Positions 6,374-6,657 of a stretch of DNA of 6,657 nt are shown piece after piece. Numbering within the stretch: position 1 is the stretch's first letter; every line of letters begins with the position of its first letter. The notes beneath the pieces are model-generated. The model saw nothing but the letters and a program-made list of their open reading frames with translations. It was not told the DNA's origin and made no database searches. The stretch covers positions 1 through 6,657 of the forward strand of contig JAFNVK010000024.1 in NCBI GenBank assembly GCA_017379815.1. Reading direction: 5' to 3'. Source of the DNA: Clostridia bacterium. Its GTDB lineage: Bacteria > Bacillota > Clostridia > Oscillospirales > CAG-272. The translations under genes and the position numbers were made by a program.

Positions 6374-6397
6374 TTTTTTTCACTTTTTTCCACTTTT
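6374..6397 (-). promoter_or_regulatory. UP-element-like A-tracts with 10-bp phasing
   Basis: Reading the plus strand, three T-runs begin at 6374 (7 T), 6384 (6 T) and 6394 (4 T), exactly ten bases apart, as degenerate CAC/GCC-TTTT repeats. On the transcribed orientation these are A-tracts covering about -39 to -62 of the predicted promoter. This is where an UP element contacts the RNA polymerase alpha subunit, and helically phased A-tracts bend DNA. The activating effect is inferred. Confidence 0.6.
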
Positions 6398-6409
6398 ATC
6401 ATCTTATAC

Positions 6410-6435
6410 AAAAAAAGACGGCCCGCCAAGGCCGT
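6410..6435 (-). terminator. Intrinsic terminator 2, tandem to the first
   Basis: A 6-bp stem ACGGCC/GGCCGT (6430-6435 with 6418-6423) with a 6-base loop is followed on the minus strand by C and seven U (6410-6416). It acts as a back-up terminator before the his promoter. On the plus strand only four T follow the stem, so activity in that direction would be weak. Confidence 0.82.
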
Positions 6436-6449
6436 TTTGTCGGTAACGC

Positions 6450-6489
6450 AAAAAGCCGACCCGCTCGGCAACTCTGCCAAACGGGTCGG
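6450..6489 (-). terminator. Intrinsic terminator 1 downstream of the hydrogenase-like gene
   Basis: The minus-strand RNA has an 8-bp GC-rich stem CCGACCCG/CGGGTCGG (6482-6489 with 6456-6463) enclosing a second 4-bp stem GGCA/TGCC (6475-6478 with 6467-6470), followed by C and five U (6450-6454). It lies 33 bases after the hydrogenase stop and upstream of the his promoter, so it ends the hydrogenase transcript rather than attenuating his. Confidence 0.85.
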
Positions 6490-6495
6490 GGCGTC

Positions 6496-6513
6496 GATCG
6501 CGGATCGGCGATC
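6496..6513. other. Small hairpin just after the hydrogenase-like gene
   Basis: GATCGC (6496-6501) and GCGATC (6508-6513) form a 6-bp inverted repeat with a 6-base loop, nine bases after the stop codon. No U-run follows, so it is not a terminator by itself. It may protect the 3' end of the mRNA or may be chance. Confidence 0.35.
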
Positions 6514-6522
6514 AACGGTATT

Positions 6523-6657
6523 TTATTCATCCAGTCTCTGCTTCTTGGCGTCCTTGCCGTGCAGATCGACCTTGGCGCGGTTTTTCTCTCCGTGTATCAG
6601 GCAGCCCGCGCCGCCAATGCATCCGCCGTTGCAGGCCATTCCCTCCACGAAGTTGGC
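6523..6657 (-). CDS. C-terminus of an [FeFe]-hydrogenase-type iron-sulfur protein (partial)
   Basis: Only the last 44 codons are inside the window, ending in TAA at 6525-6523; the frame is open to the right edge. The segment NFVEGMACNGGCIGGAGCL carries the CxxxC pair (fragment residues 9 and 13, codons at 6631-6633 and 6619-6621). In [FeFe] hydrogenases the motif MAC.GGC..G holds the last two cysteine ligands of the H-cluster. The wording EGMAC.GGCIGGAG, with a short basic tail after it, resembles the clostridial group B or related hydrogenase-like proteins more than the classical MACPGGCINGGGQ of group A. Redox role and subgroup cannot be settled from 44 residues. Two terminators directly downstream separate it from the his operon, so no functional link to histidine synthesis is implied. 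Confidence 0.8.
   Translation of the reverse strand, partial: ANFVEGMACNGGCIGGAGCLIHGEKNRAKVDLHGKDAKKQRLDE

Noticed and set aside
6410..6489. Attenuator or T-box leader of the his operon
   Set aside because: The hairpins lie upstream of the strong promoter at 6342-6370 and directly after the hydrogenase stop, so they are not in the predicted his transcript. No leader peptide with a His codon run was seen.
1..6657. CRISPR array, tRNA, rRNA, insertion sequence or phage gene
   Set aside because: No spaced direct repeats, tRNA-like folds, terminal inverted repeats or transposase-like frames were seen on either strand.

Overview
The window is an almost complete histidine biosynthesis operon, read entirely on the minus strand, from what looks like an anaerobic Gram-positive bacterium of the Clostridia (Bacillota). 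The evidence for that placement is the short HisG paired with HisZ, a YerC/TrpR-like regulator as first gene, strong AGGAGG-type ribosome binding sites, a sigma-A-type promoter with a poly-A upstream region, and the C-terminus of an [FeFe]-hydrogenase-type protein next door. The coding DNA is fairly GC-rich and uniform across all genes, with no sign of transfer. A species cannot be named.

Layout in the direction of transcription (right to left). At 6523-6657 is the last 44 codons of a hydrogenase-like iron-sulfur protein. A 215-base intergenic region (6308-6522) follows. It holds a small hairpin, two tandem minus-strand terminators, a run of A-tracts with 10-bp period, and a near-consensus promoter (TTGACA, 17 bp, TAAAAT). 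Then come yerC/hisR-like (6014-6307), hisZ (4887-6017), hisG (4265-4903), hisD (2991-4268), hisC (1896-2960), hisB (1312-1899), hisH (704-1312), a 67-residue DUF6440-like protein (488-691), and the first 159 codons of hisA, which runs off the left edge.

The genes are tightly packed: four junctions overlap by 1 to 4 bases, hisZ/hisG overlaps by 17, and the largest gap is 30 bases. This points to one polycistronic, translationally coupled transcript. HisZ-HisG makes phosphoribosyl-ATP. HisA and HisH (with HisF, expected beyond the left edge) carry the middle steps. HisB, HisC and HisD finish the path to histidine. HisI/HisE functions, HisF and a histidinol-phosphate phosphatase are not in the window.

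The predicted 5' leader is only about 28 nt, too short for a T-box or a leader-peptide attenuator. Control therefore most likely acts at the promoter through the YerC/HisR-like protein, and there are repeat and palindrome elements over the promoter that could be its operator. The least explained parts are that operator architecture and the DUF6440-like small protein. I see no radically new system here; this is mostly a well-recognised biosynthetic operon.
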